NCBI GenBank assembly: GCA_022562375.1 | Contig: JADFPK010000004.1 | Coordinates: 14,066 to 19,198, forward strand | Length of the DNA: 5,133 bases | From: Pseudomonadota bacterium | Lineage (GTDB): Bacteria; Pseudomonadota; Alphaproteobacteria; SMXQ01 | Direction of reading: 5' to 3' | In this document: positions 1-4,939 of the stretch, one piece after another | Position numbering within the stretch: the stretch's first letter is position 1 | How the letters are laid out: each line of letters opens with the position of its first letter | Notes under the pieces: model-generated | What the model saw: only the letters and a program-made list of their open reading frames with translations | Told to the model about the DNA's origin: nothing | The model's database searches: none | Position numbers and translations under genes: made by a program

Positions 1-1
1 C

Positions 2-541
2 GTGCCCAATGTGCACCGCTCCTGGTGGTGGCGTCCGGCCAAGACGGCGCACGAGAAATCCAAGCGCTTCCGACCCTCGGAGCTTGGCTTCACCATGTGC
101 CGCCATGCGCCCTCGACCAACTCCAAGGCATACCGGCTGCTTGGCGGCGCGCCGGAGACCGAGATCGCCTTCCGGCTCCCCGGCATTCGCACCGATCATA
201 TCCAGAGCGGACGGCACGTGTTCTGCAACCTCACCGCCATGACCCCGGTCGGACCCGAGGAAACCGAGGTCAATAACGTGCTTTACTGGACGATGCCTTG
301 GGTGACGCCGTTCAAGCCCTTGATTCGGGCGGTCGCCCGCGGGTTTCTCGGTCAGGACCGGCGAATCCTCGCCTTGCAGCAGCAAGGGCTGGCGCACCAT
401 CCGCCGCTGATGCTGGTCGACGACGCCGATCGGCAGGCCAAATGGTATTACCGGCTGAAAAAGGAGTGGACATCGAGCCGCCAGGAGAACCGCCCGTTCG
501 TCAACCCGGTGAAGGAACGGACCTTGCGTTGGCGGACTTGA
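2..541 (+). CDS. Rieske-type aromatic ring-hydroxylating oxygenase, large subunit, C-terminal part (5' truncated by window)
   Basis: Only the last 179 residues are visible; the frame runs in from the left edge, so the GTG at position 2 is most likely an internal valine rather than a start. The N-terminal Rieske [2Fe-2S] domain is therefore outside the window. What is seen resembles the end of the mononuclear-iron catalytic domain of Rieske oxygenase alpha subunits: a beta-sheet stretch around residues 54-100 with a TPVGPEETEV turn, then a helical tail with GQDRRILALQQQGL (about 117-130), DDADRQAKWYYRLKKEW (about 139-155) and a closing NPVKERTLRWRT. The family uses electrons from a reductase to hydroxylate or demethylate aromatic or related substrates in the cytoplasm; the substrate here cannot be told. 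The gene faces nth tail to tail with a 67-bp gap. The family call is from recalled motif similarity, not a search; the C-terminal end itself looks complete. Confidence 0.62.
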   Translation: MPNVHRSWWWRPAKTAHEKSKRFRPSELGFTMCRHAPSTNSKAYRLLGGAPETEIAFRLPGIRTDHIQSGRHVFCNLTAMTPVGPEETEVNNVLYWTMPWVTPFKPLIRAVARGFLGQDRRILALQQQGLAHHPPLMLVDDADRQAKWYYRLKKEWTSSRQENRPFVNPVKERTLRWRT

Positions 542-571
542 GGGCGTCGGCGTACTTAAGGGCGTCGGCGC
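536..571 (+). repeat. 18-bp tandem duplication across the oxygenase stop codon
   Basis: Two adjacent 18-bp units (536-553 and 554-571) match at 16 of 18 positions, both reading ACTT(G/A)AGGGCGTCGGCG. The first unit contains the TGA stop (539-541) of the oxygenase gene. A third, partial unit may start at 572 (ATTGAAG). It looks like a local slippage duplication of the gene end; no function is evident. Confidence 0.6.
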
Positions 572-574
572 ATT

Positions 575-605
575 GAAGACCCCGCGCGTCCGCCACGCCG
601 TCTTC
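575..605. terminator. possible bidirectional terminator hairpin between convergent genes
   Basis: GAAGAC (575-580) is complementary to GTCTTC (600-605), and inside them GCGT (586-589) pairs with ACGC (595-598) around a 5-nt loop, leaving an asymmetric internal bulge. The hairpin lies between the stop of the oxygenase gene (+) and the stop of nth (-), where a shared terminator would be expected. There is no T-tract on either side, only TTCCCCCT on the plus strand, so intrinsic termination is uncertain. Confidence 0.3.
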
Positions 606-608
606 CCC

Positions 609-1244
609 CTAGAAAGTCGCCTTTCCCTCGAACCGGCAAAGATCCTCGACCACGCATTCCAGACATTTGGGCTTGCGCGCCAGACAGACGTAGCGGCCAT
701 GGAGGATGAGCCAGTGATGGGCGTGTCGGCGCATCCGCTTCGGCACGACATCGGCGAGCTTGTTCTCGACCTCCAGCGGCGTCTTGCCGGGCGCCAGCCC
801 GGTGCGGTTGGAGACCCTGAAGACATGGGTGTCGACGGCGATGGTGGGGGCGCCGAAGGCGACGTTCAAAACCACGCTGGCGGTCTTGCGCCCGACCCCG
901 GGAAGGGCTTCCAGCGCCCCGCGGTCGTCGGGAACCTCGCCGCCGTGTTCGGCGATGATTATCTCGCTCAAGCCAATGACGTTCTTGGCCTTGGTGTTGA
1001 ACAGCCCGATGGTCTTGATGCGGCGGCGGAGTCTTGCCTCGCCCAGCGCCACCATCTTGGCCGGCGTATCGGCGATGGCGAAAAGCGCCTTCGTCGCCTT
1101 GTTGACGGCGACGTCGGTGGCCTGGGCGGACAACACCACCGCCACCAGCAGGGTATAGGGATTGATATGGTCGAGCTCGCCCTTGGGCGCCGGCCTGGCG
1201 GCCTCGAAGCGGCGGAAGAATTCATCGATATCGGCGCCTTTCAT
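609..1244 (-). CDS. nth: endonuclease III (DNA glycosylase/AP lyase)
   Basis: The protein has 211 residues, the same length as E. coli Nth. It is a base-excision-repair enzyme that removes oxidised pyrimidines from DNA and cleaves the abasic site by beta-elimination. The helix-hairpin-helix motif LPGVGRKTASVVLN (114-127) carries the catalytic lysine K120, and IAVDTHVFRVSNR (135-147) carries the catalytic aspartate D138. Four cysteines at 187, 194, 197 and 203 in the C-X6-C-X2-C-X5-C spacing bind the [4Fe-4S] cluster. All match E. coli numbering, so the gene looks fully functional. The frame stays open 126 bp further upstream, but the ATG at 1244 gives the family length, and the extra residues are Arg-rich, low-complexity and unlike the family. 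No convincing Shine-Dalgarno precedes it. It is divergent from the EamA transporter gene (116-bp gap) and convergent with the oxygenase gene. Confidence 0.96.
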   Translation of the reverse strand: MKGADIDEFFRRFEAARPAPKGELDHINPYTLLVAVVLSAQATDVAVNKATKALFAIADTPAKMVALGEARLRRRIKTIGLFNTKAKNVIGLSEIIIAEHGGEVPDDRGALEALPGVGRKTASVVLNVAFGAPTIAVDTHVFRVSNRTGLAPGKTPLEVENKLADVVPKRMRRHAHHWLILHGRYVCLARKPKCLECVVEDLCRFEGKATF

Positions 1245-1251
1245 GACCGCC

Positions 1252-1279
1252 AATGTAGCCGCGCCGCGCCGCCGTGCAA
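1252..1279 (-). promoter_or_regulatory. weak sigma70-like promoter candidate for nth
   Basis: On the minus strand TTGCAC (1279-1274) is followed after 16 nt by TACATT (1257-1252), which matches the -10 consensus at 4 of 6 positions; the -35 matches at only 3 of 6. The -10 ends 7 nt before the nth ATG, so the predicted transcript would start at or next to the start codon. This agrees with the lack of a ribosome binding site, but the boxes are weak in a GC-rich stretch. Confidence 0.2.
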
Positions 1280-1289
1280 GGGCGATGAT

Positions 1290-1306
1290 GGCGCCCGGAC
1301 GGCGCC
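1290..1306. promoter_or_regulatory. paired GGCGCC palindromes in the divergent promoter region
   Basis: GGCGCC occurs at 1290-1295 and again at 1301-1306, separated by 5 nt (CGGAC). Since GGCGCC is its own reverse complement, the two can form a 6-bp hairpin or act as two half-sites. It lies between the divergent nth and EamA genes. Such palindromes are frequent by chance in DNA this GC-rich, so an operator role is only a suggestion. Confidence 0.2.
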
Positions 1307-1321
1307 GATGGCTGAAGGGCT

Positions 1322-1351
1322 TTGACTTCGAGGCCCCCGATCGCTTATCAA
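1322..1351 (+). promoter_or_regulatory. sigma70-like promoter candidate for the EamA transporter gene
   Basis: TTGACT (1322-1327, 5 of 6 to the -35 consensus) is followed after 18 nt by TATCAA (1346-1351, 4 of 6 to the -10). Transcription would begin near 1358, only a few bases before the ATG at 1361. That start has no Shine-Dalgarno sequence, so a leaderless or nearly leaderless mRNA is the consistent reading. The TTG of the -35 box also opens an in-frame extension, but that is not needed for a full-length protein. Confidence 0.4.
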
Positions 1352-1360
1352 GTCGAGTCC

Positions 1361-2257
1361 ATGACCCCAACGCCCGGCACCCGCGATTTCGTCCTCCTCA
1401 TCGCCCTTTCCCTGATCTGGGGCAGCGCCTTCGCCCTGATAAAGATCGCCGTCGTCACCATACCGCCCATATCCCTGGCGACGGCGCGGGTCGCGGTGGC
1501 GGCGGTGACGCTGCTCATCATCCTGCGCCTGCTGGGCGAGAGCCTGCCGGCCGATCTTCGCCAATGGGGTCGTTTCGCCGCCATCGGCATGCTCGGAAAC
1601 GGCTTGCCTTTCGTGCTCATCGGCTATGGGGAGCTCCGGGTCGACAGCGGCCTGGCGGCGATCCTGATCGGCACCATGCCGGTCTTCACGGTGGCCTTCG
1701 CCACCCTCTTCCGGGTCGAGCGGGGCCTGACCTGGCGCCGGGGGCTGGGACTGGCGCTCGGCTTCGCCGGGCTCCTGGTGCTGGTCGGGCCGGCAGCATT
1801 GGGAGGGCTCGGCGATGACGGCGGCGCCCATCTCGCCATCGTCGCCGCGGCGGCGAGCTACGCCGCCATGGCGGTCTATGCCATGCGCCTCAGCCAGACC
1901 ACCTCCATCGTCGTTCTCGGCGCCGGCACGATGGTCGCCTCGACGGCCATAATGGTGCCGGTGGCGCTGGTGATCGACGCGCCCTGGACGTTGGCCCCGG
2001 CGGCCGAGGCCCTGGGCGCCGTGTTCATCCTCGGACTGGTCGCCACCGGCTTCGCGACCCTCATATTCTTCAAGCTGCTGGCCTCGGCCGGCGCCACCTT
2101 CGCGTCGACGATCAACTATCTGATCCCCGTTATCGGCGTCGTCCTCGGCGTCGCCTGGCTGGGCGAGAGTATCGGCGTGACCGAGTTGGCGGCGATGGCC
2201 CTGATCTTGAGCGGTGTCGTGCTGGTGCGTTCGGGACCGTCGCCGCAATCGTCCTAA
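1361..2257 (+). CDS. EamA/DMT-superfamily ten-helix transporter
   Basis: This 298-residue integral membrane protein has the size and two-repeat layout of drug/metabolite transporters in the 10-TMS EamA group. The first helix carries the common DMT pattern SLIWGSAFALIKIA (17-30). Repeat 1 ends with GTMPVFTVAFATLF (104-117) and a short basic loop ERGLTWRR (120-127), followed by GLALGFAGLLVLVGP (130-144). Repeat 2 starts after the soluble loop at 145-156 and ends with the parallel segments NYLIPVIGVVLGVAWLGE (252-269) and ALILSGVVLVR (280-290). The family exports amino acids, nucleosides or drugs through the inner membrane, but the substrate cannot be read from sequence. The ATG at 1361 places the first helix at residue 10 as usual; an upstream TTG at 1322 is the alternative. 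It is convergent with dapB, so the two are not an operon. Confidence 0.9.
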   Translation: MTPTPGTRDFVLLIALSLIWGSAFALIKIAVVTIPPISLATARVAVAAVTLLIILRLLGESLPADLRQWGRFAAIGMLGNGLPFVLIGYGELRVDSGLAAILIGTMPVFTVAFATLFRVERGLTWRRGLGLALGFAGLLVLVGPAALGGLGDDGGAHLAIVAAAASYAAMAVYAMRLSQTTSIVVLGAGTMVASTAIMVPVALVIDAPWTLAPAAEALGAVFILGLVATGFATLIFFKLLASAGATFASTINYLIPVIGVVLGVAWLGESIGVTELAAMALILSGVVLVRSGPSPQSS

Positions 2258-2264
2258 AGGCGCC

Positions 2265-2365
2265 AAAAAACGATTCACCACAGAGCACACCGAGAGCACA
2301 GAGGTTTAAACAATTCAGTAAATACGTTTTTGAAAATTCTCTGTGCGCTCTGTGATCTCTGTGGT
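2265..2365 (-). terminator. likely transcription terminator downstream of dapB formed by the inverted repeat
   Basis: Reading on the minus strand from dapB, the long CACAGAG hairpin (2365 to 2277) is followed 6 nt later by six consecutive T (2270-2265). This resembles an intrinsic terminator with a large hairpin, although the gap to the T-tract is longer than ideal. In the plus direction, for the EamA gene, the hairpin is followed only by TTCAAAACTTTTG, a weaker signal. Confidence 0.4.
2277..2365. repeat. dispersed-type CACAGAG inverted repeat (MITE-like or hairpin element)
   Basis: Arms of 27 bp (2277-2303 and 2339-2365) are inverted copies matching at 23 of 27 positions. Each arm consists of three 9-bp direct units: ACCACAGAG, CACACCGAG, AGCACAGAG on the left, and on the right, read on the minus strand, ACCACAGAG, ATCACAGAG, CGCACAGAG. 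The 35-bp centre is AT-rich, unlike the flanking genes. From general knowledge, similar CACAGAG inverted repeats recur between genes in many environmental bacterial genomes and are often mis-annotated as peptides of the HRxHRxHRE type, which the minus strand also encodes here. It fills the 123-bp gap between two convergent genes. No transposase or target duplication was identified. Confidence 0.75.
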
Positions 2366-2380
2366 TCAAAACTTTTGTGC

Positions 2381-3193
2381 TCAGTCGCCGAATCCCAAAA
2401 CGTCCTTCATCGAGTAAAGGCCGGGAGGCTTGCCCTGCGCCCATAGCGCCGCGTGCACGGCGCCGCGGGCGAAGATCTGGCGGCCCGTCGCCTGGTGGGC
2501 AATCTCGAGCCGCTCGCCGTCGCCGGCGAACACCACCTTGTGCTCGCCCACCACGTCGCCGCCGCGGATCACGGCAAAGCCAATATCACCCGCGCGCCTG
2601 GCGCCGGTATGGCCGTCGCGGGTGCGCCTGCCGACATCATCAAGCGTGACGCCCCGTCCCCTGGCCGCCGCCTCGCCCAGTCCCAAGGCCGTGCCCGAGG
2701 GCGCGTCGACCTTGTGACGGTGATGCATTTCGACGATCTCGATGTCGTAATCCTCGCCGAGGACGCCGGCGATGCGTTCGGTCAGCGCCAACATCAGATT
2801 GACCGCCACCGACATGTTGGGCGCGCGCACGATCGCCGTATGGCGGGCCGCCATGGCCAGGGCCTTCTCATGGTCGGAATTGAGACCCGTGGTGCCGATG
2901 ACGTGAACCGTCTTGCCCTGGGCGGCGAGGCCGGCATGCTCGACGGTGGCGTCCGGGGCGGTGAACTCGAGCACGGCATCGACCTTGGCGAACAACTCCA
3001 CCGGATCGTCGCCGATGGGGACGCCCAGCGCCTCCAAGCCGGCAAGCTCGCCGGCATCGCGCCCGACGGCGTCGTGACCCGGCCGCTCGATGGCGCCGGC
3101 GATGGCGCATCCCTCGGTAGCCTCGACCTGGCGCACCAGGGTCGTTCCCATGCGCCCGGCGGCGCCGGTAACCCCGATCCTCAACTCCGTCAT
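2381..3193 (-). CDS. dapB: 4-hydroxy-tetrahydrodipicolinate reductase
   Basis: The 270-residue cytoplasmic enzyme carries out the NAD(P)H-dependent reduction step of the diaminopimelate/lysine pathway, supplying lysine and the meso-DAP of peptidoglycan. The N-terminal Rossmann fold begins at once with GVTGAAGRMG (7-16), the GxxGxxG dinucleotide site. The VIGTTG segment (98-103) and APNMSVAVN (124-132) line the cofactor and substrate site. The family signature EIVEMHHRHKVDAPSGTA (152-169) holds the catalytic pair H157 and K161, equivalent to E. coli H159 and K163. The end, PPGLYSMKDVLGFGD, is typical. The open frame runs on to 3418, but the ATG at 3193 places the nucleotide-binding motif at residue 7 as in homologues and has a Shine-Dalgarno. 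There is no other dap gene in view; the gene stands alone between a convergent transporter gene and a decayed insertion sequence. Confidence 0.97.
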   Translation of the reverse strand: MTELRIGVTGAAGRMGTTLVRQVEATEGCAIAGAIERPGHDAVGRDAGELAGLEALGVPIGDDPVELFAKVDAVLEFTAPDATVEHAGLAAQGKTVHVIGTTGLNSDHEKALAMAARHTAIVRAPNMSVAVNLMLALTERIAGVLGEDYDIEIVEMHHRHKVDAPSGTALGLGEAAARGRGVTLDDVGRRTRDGHTGARRAGDIGFAVIRGGDVVGEHKVVFAGDGERLEIAHQATGRQIFARGAVHAALWAQGKPPGLYSMKDVLGFGD

Positions 3194-3201
3194 CGCCCGG
3201 A

Positions 3202-3207
3202 CCCTTC
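3202..3207 (-). promoter_or_regulatory. ribosome binding site of dapB
   Basis: On the minus strand GAAGGG (3207-3202) lies 8 nt before the ATG at 3193. It supports this start over the upstream in-frame alternatives that reach to 3418. Confidence 0.6.
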
Positions 3208-3267
3208 GCTTCCTTATCGATTCGAAGCGCGATTTAACCACAGGAGCCGTCGGCGCCGGGAAAATTT

Positions 3268-3296
3268 TCACCCCCGCGGGCACGCTCGAGGGGTGA
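3268..3296 (-). terminator. hairpin upstream of dapB, possible terminator of a lost upstream gene or leader structure
   Basis: TCACCCC (3268-3274) and GGGGTGA (3290-3296) form a perfect 7-bp inverted repeat with a 15-nt loop. On the minus strand it is followed by AAAATTTTC, a weak U-run, 75 nt before the dapB ATG. It could end a gene that once lay upstream of dapB, or fold in the dapB leader. No gene on the minus strand reaches it now, because an insertion-sequence remnant lies on that side. Nothing resembling a known riboswitch is recognised. Confidence 0.3.
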
Positions 3297-3341
3297 CGGA
3301 TTTCAGGGAATTGACGGGGATTTACGGGCGCGCGCCGTACC

Positions 3342-3638
3342 ATGGTGGTGATGCGCAAGCGCAAGGGCCGGTTTCTTCCCTTCGTCTTTGGAGGTGAGGA
3401 TGAGGATGCTTGCACCAATCAGGCGGAAAGCTATTTCTCCCGCCTTCGCCGGGCCGAGATCGGCACTCACCACCACGTCAGCGGCCCGTATCTGCACTCC
3501 TACGCGCGTGAGATGGCGTGGCGCGAGGATACCCGCCGGAAGCCCAATGGGATGTTGTATCTGCTAGTCGCCAGCGCGGCCCTGGCGCACCCGGTATCGC
3601 GGGAGTGGAAGGGGTATTGGCAGCGTTCAGCTGATTAG
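3342..3638 (+). pseudogene. IS1595-family (ISXO2-like) transposase, C-terminal remnant
   Basis: The 98-codon open frame contains, from about residue 23 (position 3408) on, a run typical of the end of ISXO2-like transposases: ACTNQAESYFSRLRRAEIG, then THHHVSGPYLHSYAREMAWRED with RRKPNG, and the closing HPVSREWKGYWQR. Family proteins are around 300 residues, so most of the protein is missing, including the zinc-ribbon N-terminus and the first catalytic acidic residues. The first 20 residues (MVVMRKRKGRFLPFVFGG) do not resemble the family and probably come from the flanking DNA, putting the deletion junction near 3400. The natural stop (TAG, 3636-3638) is intact. It cannot be an active transposase. 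No terminal inverted repeat could be fixed with confidence; the right end would be expected shortly after 3638. It marks the boundary between the core region and the low-GC accessory segment. Confidence 0.85.
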
Positions 3639-3670
3639 CGGGCTATGGATGATTAAGCGTGGTATATTTG

Positions 3671-3727
3671 CCACTTGAGACTATCTAGAATTTAACCACT
3701 TATGGGGCAAAATTGCGCCTAAAGTGG
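3671..3727 (+). promoter_or_regulatory. repeated CCACTT half-sites and hairpin in the cassette leader
   Basis: CCACTT occurs at 3671-3676 and 3696-3701 (25 bp apart) and in inverted form, AAGTGG, at 3722-3727. The second and third copies are the ends of an imperfect hairpin (3696-3727) with 10 of 13 pairs and an AAAATT loop. This 138-bp stretch between the transposase remnant and the DUF5678 gene is about 40% GC and holds no gene of its own. The arrangement would suit a repressor operator or an RNA structure in the leader. It could also be the remains of the insertion-sequence end. Confidence 0.35.
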
Positions 3728-3743
3728 AATATGGGTAGATAAT
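3713..3743 (+). promoter_or_regulatory. weak promoter candidate for the DUF5678/protease cassette
   Basis: GATAAT (3738-3743) matches the -10 consensus at 5 of 6 positions and lies 34 bp before the first ATG. TTGCGC (3713-3718) could be the -35, but the spacing of 19 bp is at the outer limit. The -35 falls inside the hairpin at 3696-3727, so a protein binding there could block it. Confidence 0.25.
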
Positions 3744-3767
3744 CCTAAATCTGGGCGCGTCCCACGC

Positions 3768-3773
3768 AAGGGG
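3768..3773 (+). promoter_or_regulatory. ribosome binding site that favours the second ATG of the DUF5678 gene
   Basis: The purine run AAGGGGGG (3768-3775) directly precedes two in-frame ATGs at 3777 and 3783. Using AAGGGG as the binding core, the spacing is 3 nt to the first and 9 nt to the second, so initiation at 3783 is more likely. Confidence 0.5.
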
Positions 3774-3782
3774 GGCATGAAA

Positions 3783-4070
3783 ATGGCAAGATTATCACGA
3801 GCCGAGTTACGTAAATGCCTCGGGGCCTCGCCGCGAGAATTGGATCGTGAGCTAAACCAGTATCGTGAGACCGTAGCGGTATTTTCTCAATCGCATCCGC
3901 GCCTTATCGATAAATACCCCAAACAATGGATCGGAGTTTACAGAGGTGACGTTGCGGCAAGCGGCAAGACGTTGAAAGCCGTGCTTCGCCAGCTAAAAGC
4001 GAAGCATATCCCCAAGGAGCGGGTGCTAGTGCGTTACATTGATCGTAATCAACGCACCATGATCTTCTAA
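3783..4070 (+). CDS. small DUF5678-like protein, first gene of a two-gene cassette
   Basis: This is a 95-residue soluble protein (97 if the ATG at 3777 is used). The N-terminal third (1-35) is charged and helical. Residues 37-87 resemble the DUF5678 domain: a conserved-looking start HPRLIDKYPKQWIGVYRGDVAASG, a helix TLKAVLRQLKAKHIP, and a final strand RVLVRYID. The biochemical role of DUF5678 is not known to me. There is no signal peptide or membrane segment. The next gene, a retropepsin-like protease, lies in the same frame just after this gene's TAA, so the two are surely co-transcribed and probably translationally coupled. Possible roles are an inhibitor, activator or substrate of the protease; this is inference from the layout. 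GC and codon use (GAA, AAA, ATT common) are lower than in dapB or the transporter gene, suggesting acquisition. Family assignment rests on pattern recognition only. Confidence 0.75.
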   Translation: MARLSRAELRKCLGASPRELDRELNQYRETVAVFSQSHPRLIDKYPKQWIGVYRGDVAASGKTLKAVLRQLKAKHIPKERVLVRYIDRNQRTMIF

Positions 4071-4073
4071 ACA

Positions 4074-4508
4074 TTGCTTATCGGTCGTTTCGGCAATACG
4101 TCTGCACGTCCCTATATTGAGGGTCGCGTAGCTTTACCCCGGTTAGGGTGTCACGCTGACATATCATTCTTGGTCGATTCTGGGGCTGATGTCACTTACC
4201 TCATGCCAACCGAATCTGCCCTGATGGGTATTGATTATAATCAACTCGTTGGCGGTGTTCAAACAAGCGGGATCGGTGGGGAATGTACAGATTTTCAAGA
4301 ACGTGCCTTGATAGCGTTTTCAGAGCCAGGAAAACGTGTCTATGTTTATGATATAGATATTCTGATCACGAATCCCCAACCTTACAACCAGAATTACCCG
4401 TCACTACTGGGGCGTGATATTCTTAGCCGTTGGCGAACCGTGATTGACTGGCAAAGAAATAAACTCACCTTCACCGTTCAGTCTGCCGACCATATTGTCA
4501 AACTTTAA
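4074..4508 (+). CDS. retropepsin-like aspartic protease, second gene of the cassette
   Basis: The 144-residue protein has the hallmarks of a single-domain, clan AA (retroviral-type) aspartic protease. The catalytic motif is FLVDSGADVTYLMP (32-45) with D35-S36-G37. A glycine-rich stretch, GVQTSGIGGECTDF (61-74), fits the flap, and SLLGRDILSRW (110-120) fits the second hydrophobic-hydrophobic-Gly motif that supports the active site, followed by IDWQRNKLTFTV. One DSG means it should act as a homodimer. No signal peptide or membrane segment is seen, so it is probably cytoplasmic. The only start before the active site is TTG at 4074; the first ATG (residue 45) lies after it. No Shine-Dalgarno precedes TTG, and the upstream TAA is 3 nt away in the same frame, so reinitiation or stop readthrough is likely. 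GC is 40 to 55% in sampled lines. Substrate unknown. Confidence 0.85.
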   Translation: MLIGRFGNTSARPYIEGRVALPRLGCHADISFLVDSGADVTYLMPTESALMGIDYNQLVGGVQTSGIGGECTDFQERALIAFSEPGKRVYVYDIDILITNPQPYNQNYPSLLGRDILSRWRTVIDWQRNKLTFTVQSADHIVKL

Positions 4509-4939
4509 TGCACAATCTCCCACACCAAATGTGCTTCTGGCCCCCGCTCTGATACCACCAGCCCTCTGTTCCGATGGTGCCTGAGACAAGCCCCAACGCG
4601 CTTCCCCACCAACTGCACCAGCTTCTTGTCCGCCGCGTTCAACCCACGCTCCGCCATGACATGCTGCGCAAGGTCATGCGTGGTGAGCGGCTTGTCTGCC
4701 TGTCTCAGAGTGTCCAACACGATCCGCGACACTTCACCCTTGAAGGCGTGATGCCTTGGCGGCAACGGCTTGGGCCGGATTTCCTCTAGGTCTATATCGG
4801 GCTTGAATAGCCGCAGCGTGGCGTCCAGATTATCTAGGTCAATGACCAACTGGCGCAGTTGCGTTTGGGTATGCTCTATTTGCCCGGCAATCTCGCCACG
4901 TTTGCGGATGAGGGCGGTTACGACATGCGGCTCGGCCAT
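4505..4939 (-). CDS. coiled-coil plus winged-helix orphan protein
   Basis: The 144-residue product has a likely coiled coil at about 8-45 (heptad-like ALIRKRGEIAGQIEHTQTQL and onward), a Pro/His-rich linker KPLPPRHHAF (57-66), and a C-terminal part (68-143) that looks like a winged helix: GEVSRIVLDTLRQADKPLTT, then HDLAQHVMAERGL, a long helix VGKRVGACLRHHRNRGLV, and a wing ending HLVWEI. From memory, similar hypothetical proteins starting MAEPHVV are found scattered in alphaproteobacteria, often near mobile elements; no function is known to me. A DNA-binding regulator or a dimeric accessory protein is plausible. The ATG at 4939 has no clear ribosome binding site. Its stop overlaps the protease gene's stop by 4 bp in convergent orientation. 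Sampled GC is about 58%, between the cassette and the core genes. Confidence 0.8.
   Translation of the reverse strand: MAEPHVVTALIRKRGEIAGQIEHTQTQLRQLVIDLDNLDATLRLFKPDIDLEEIRPKPLPPRHHAFKGEVSRIVLDTLRQADKPLTTHDLAQHVMAERGLNAADKKLVQLVGKRVGACLRHHRNRGLVVSERGPEAHLVWEIVH

Noticed and set aside
573..1325. Open frame of 250 codons on the plus strand opposite nth
   Set aside because: Antisense shadow; nth on the other strand has all catalytic and cluster residues.
1241..2299. Long open frame of 352 codons on the minus strand opposite the EamA gene
   Set aside because: Its product is a low-complexity run of Arg, Gly, Asp and Gln, typical of an antisense shadow in GC-rich coding DNA; the plus strand holds a clear ten-helix transporter.
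2357..2375. GGTTCAAA string resembling a tRNA T-loop; a similar ATTCAAACC at 5025-5034
   Set aside because: Neither has the flanking 5-bp T-stem, acceptor stem or anticodon arm; the first is part of the inverted repeat.
2130..2444. Minus-strand frame encoding a peptide with NHRDHRAHRE and LNLCALGVLCGE
   Set aside because: This is the translation of the CACAGAG inverted repeat fused to flanking shadows; peptides of this type are a known artefact of the repeat.
3232..3246. TTAACCACAGGAG upstream of dapB, resembling one arm unit of the CACAGAG repeat
   Set aside because: Only a single short match with no partner arm; too little to call a second repeat copy.
2453..3397. Open frame of 314 codons on the plus strand opposite dapB
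   Set aside because: Low-complexity Gly/Ala/Arg/Asp composition and full overlap with an unmistakable dapB.
3639..3662. Possible right terminal inverted repeat of the IS1595 remnant (GGGCTATGGATG...)
   Set aside because: The left end is missing, so no inverted partner or target duplication can be shown.
4574..4789. Small open frame (71 codons) on the plus strand opposite the winged-helix gene
   Set aside because: Antisense to a better-supported gene, with no recognisable domain or ribosome binding site.
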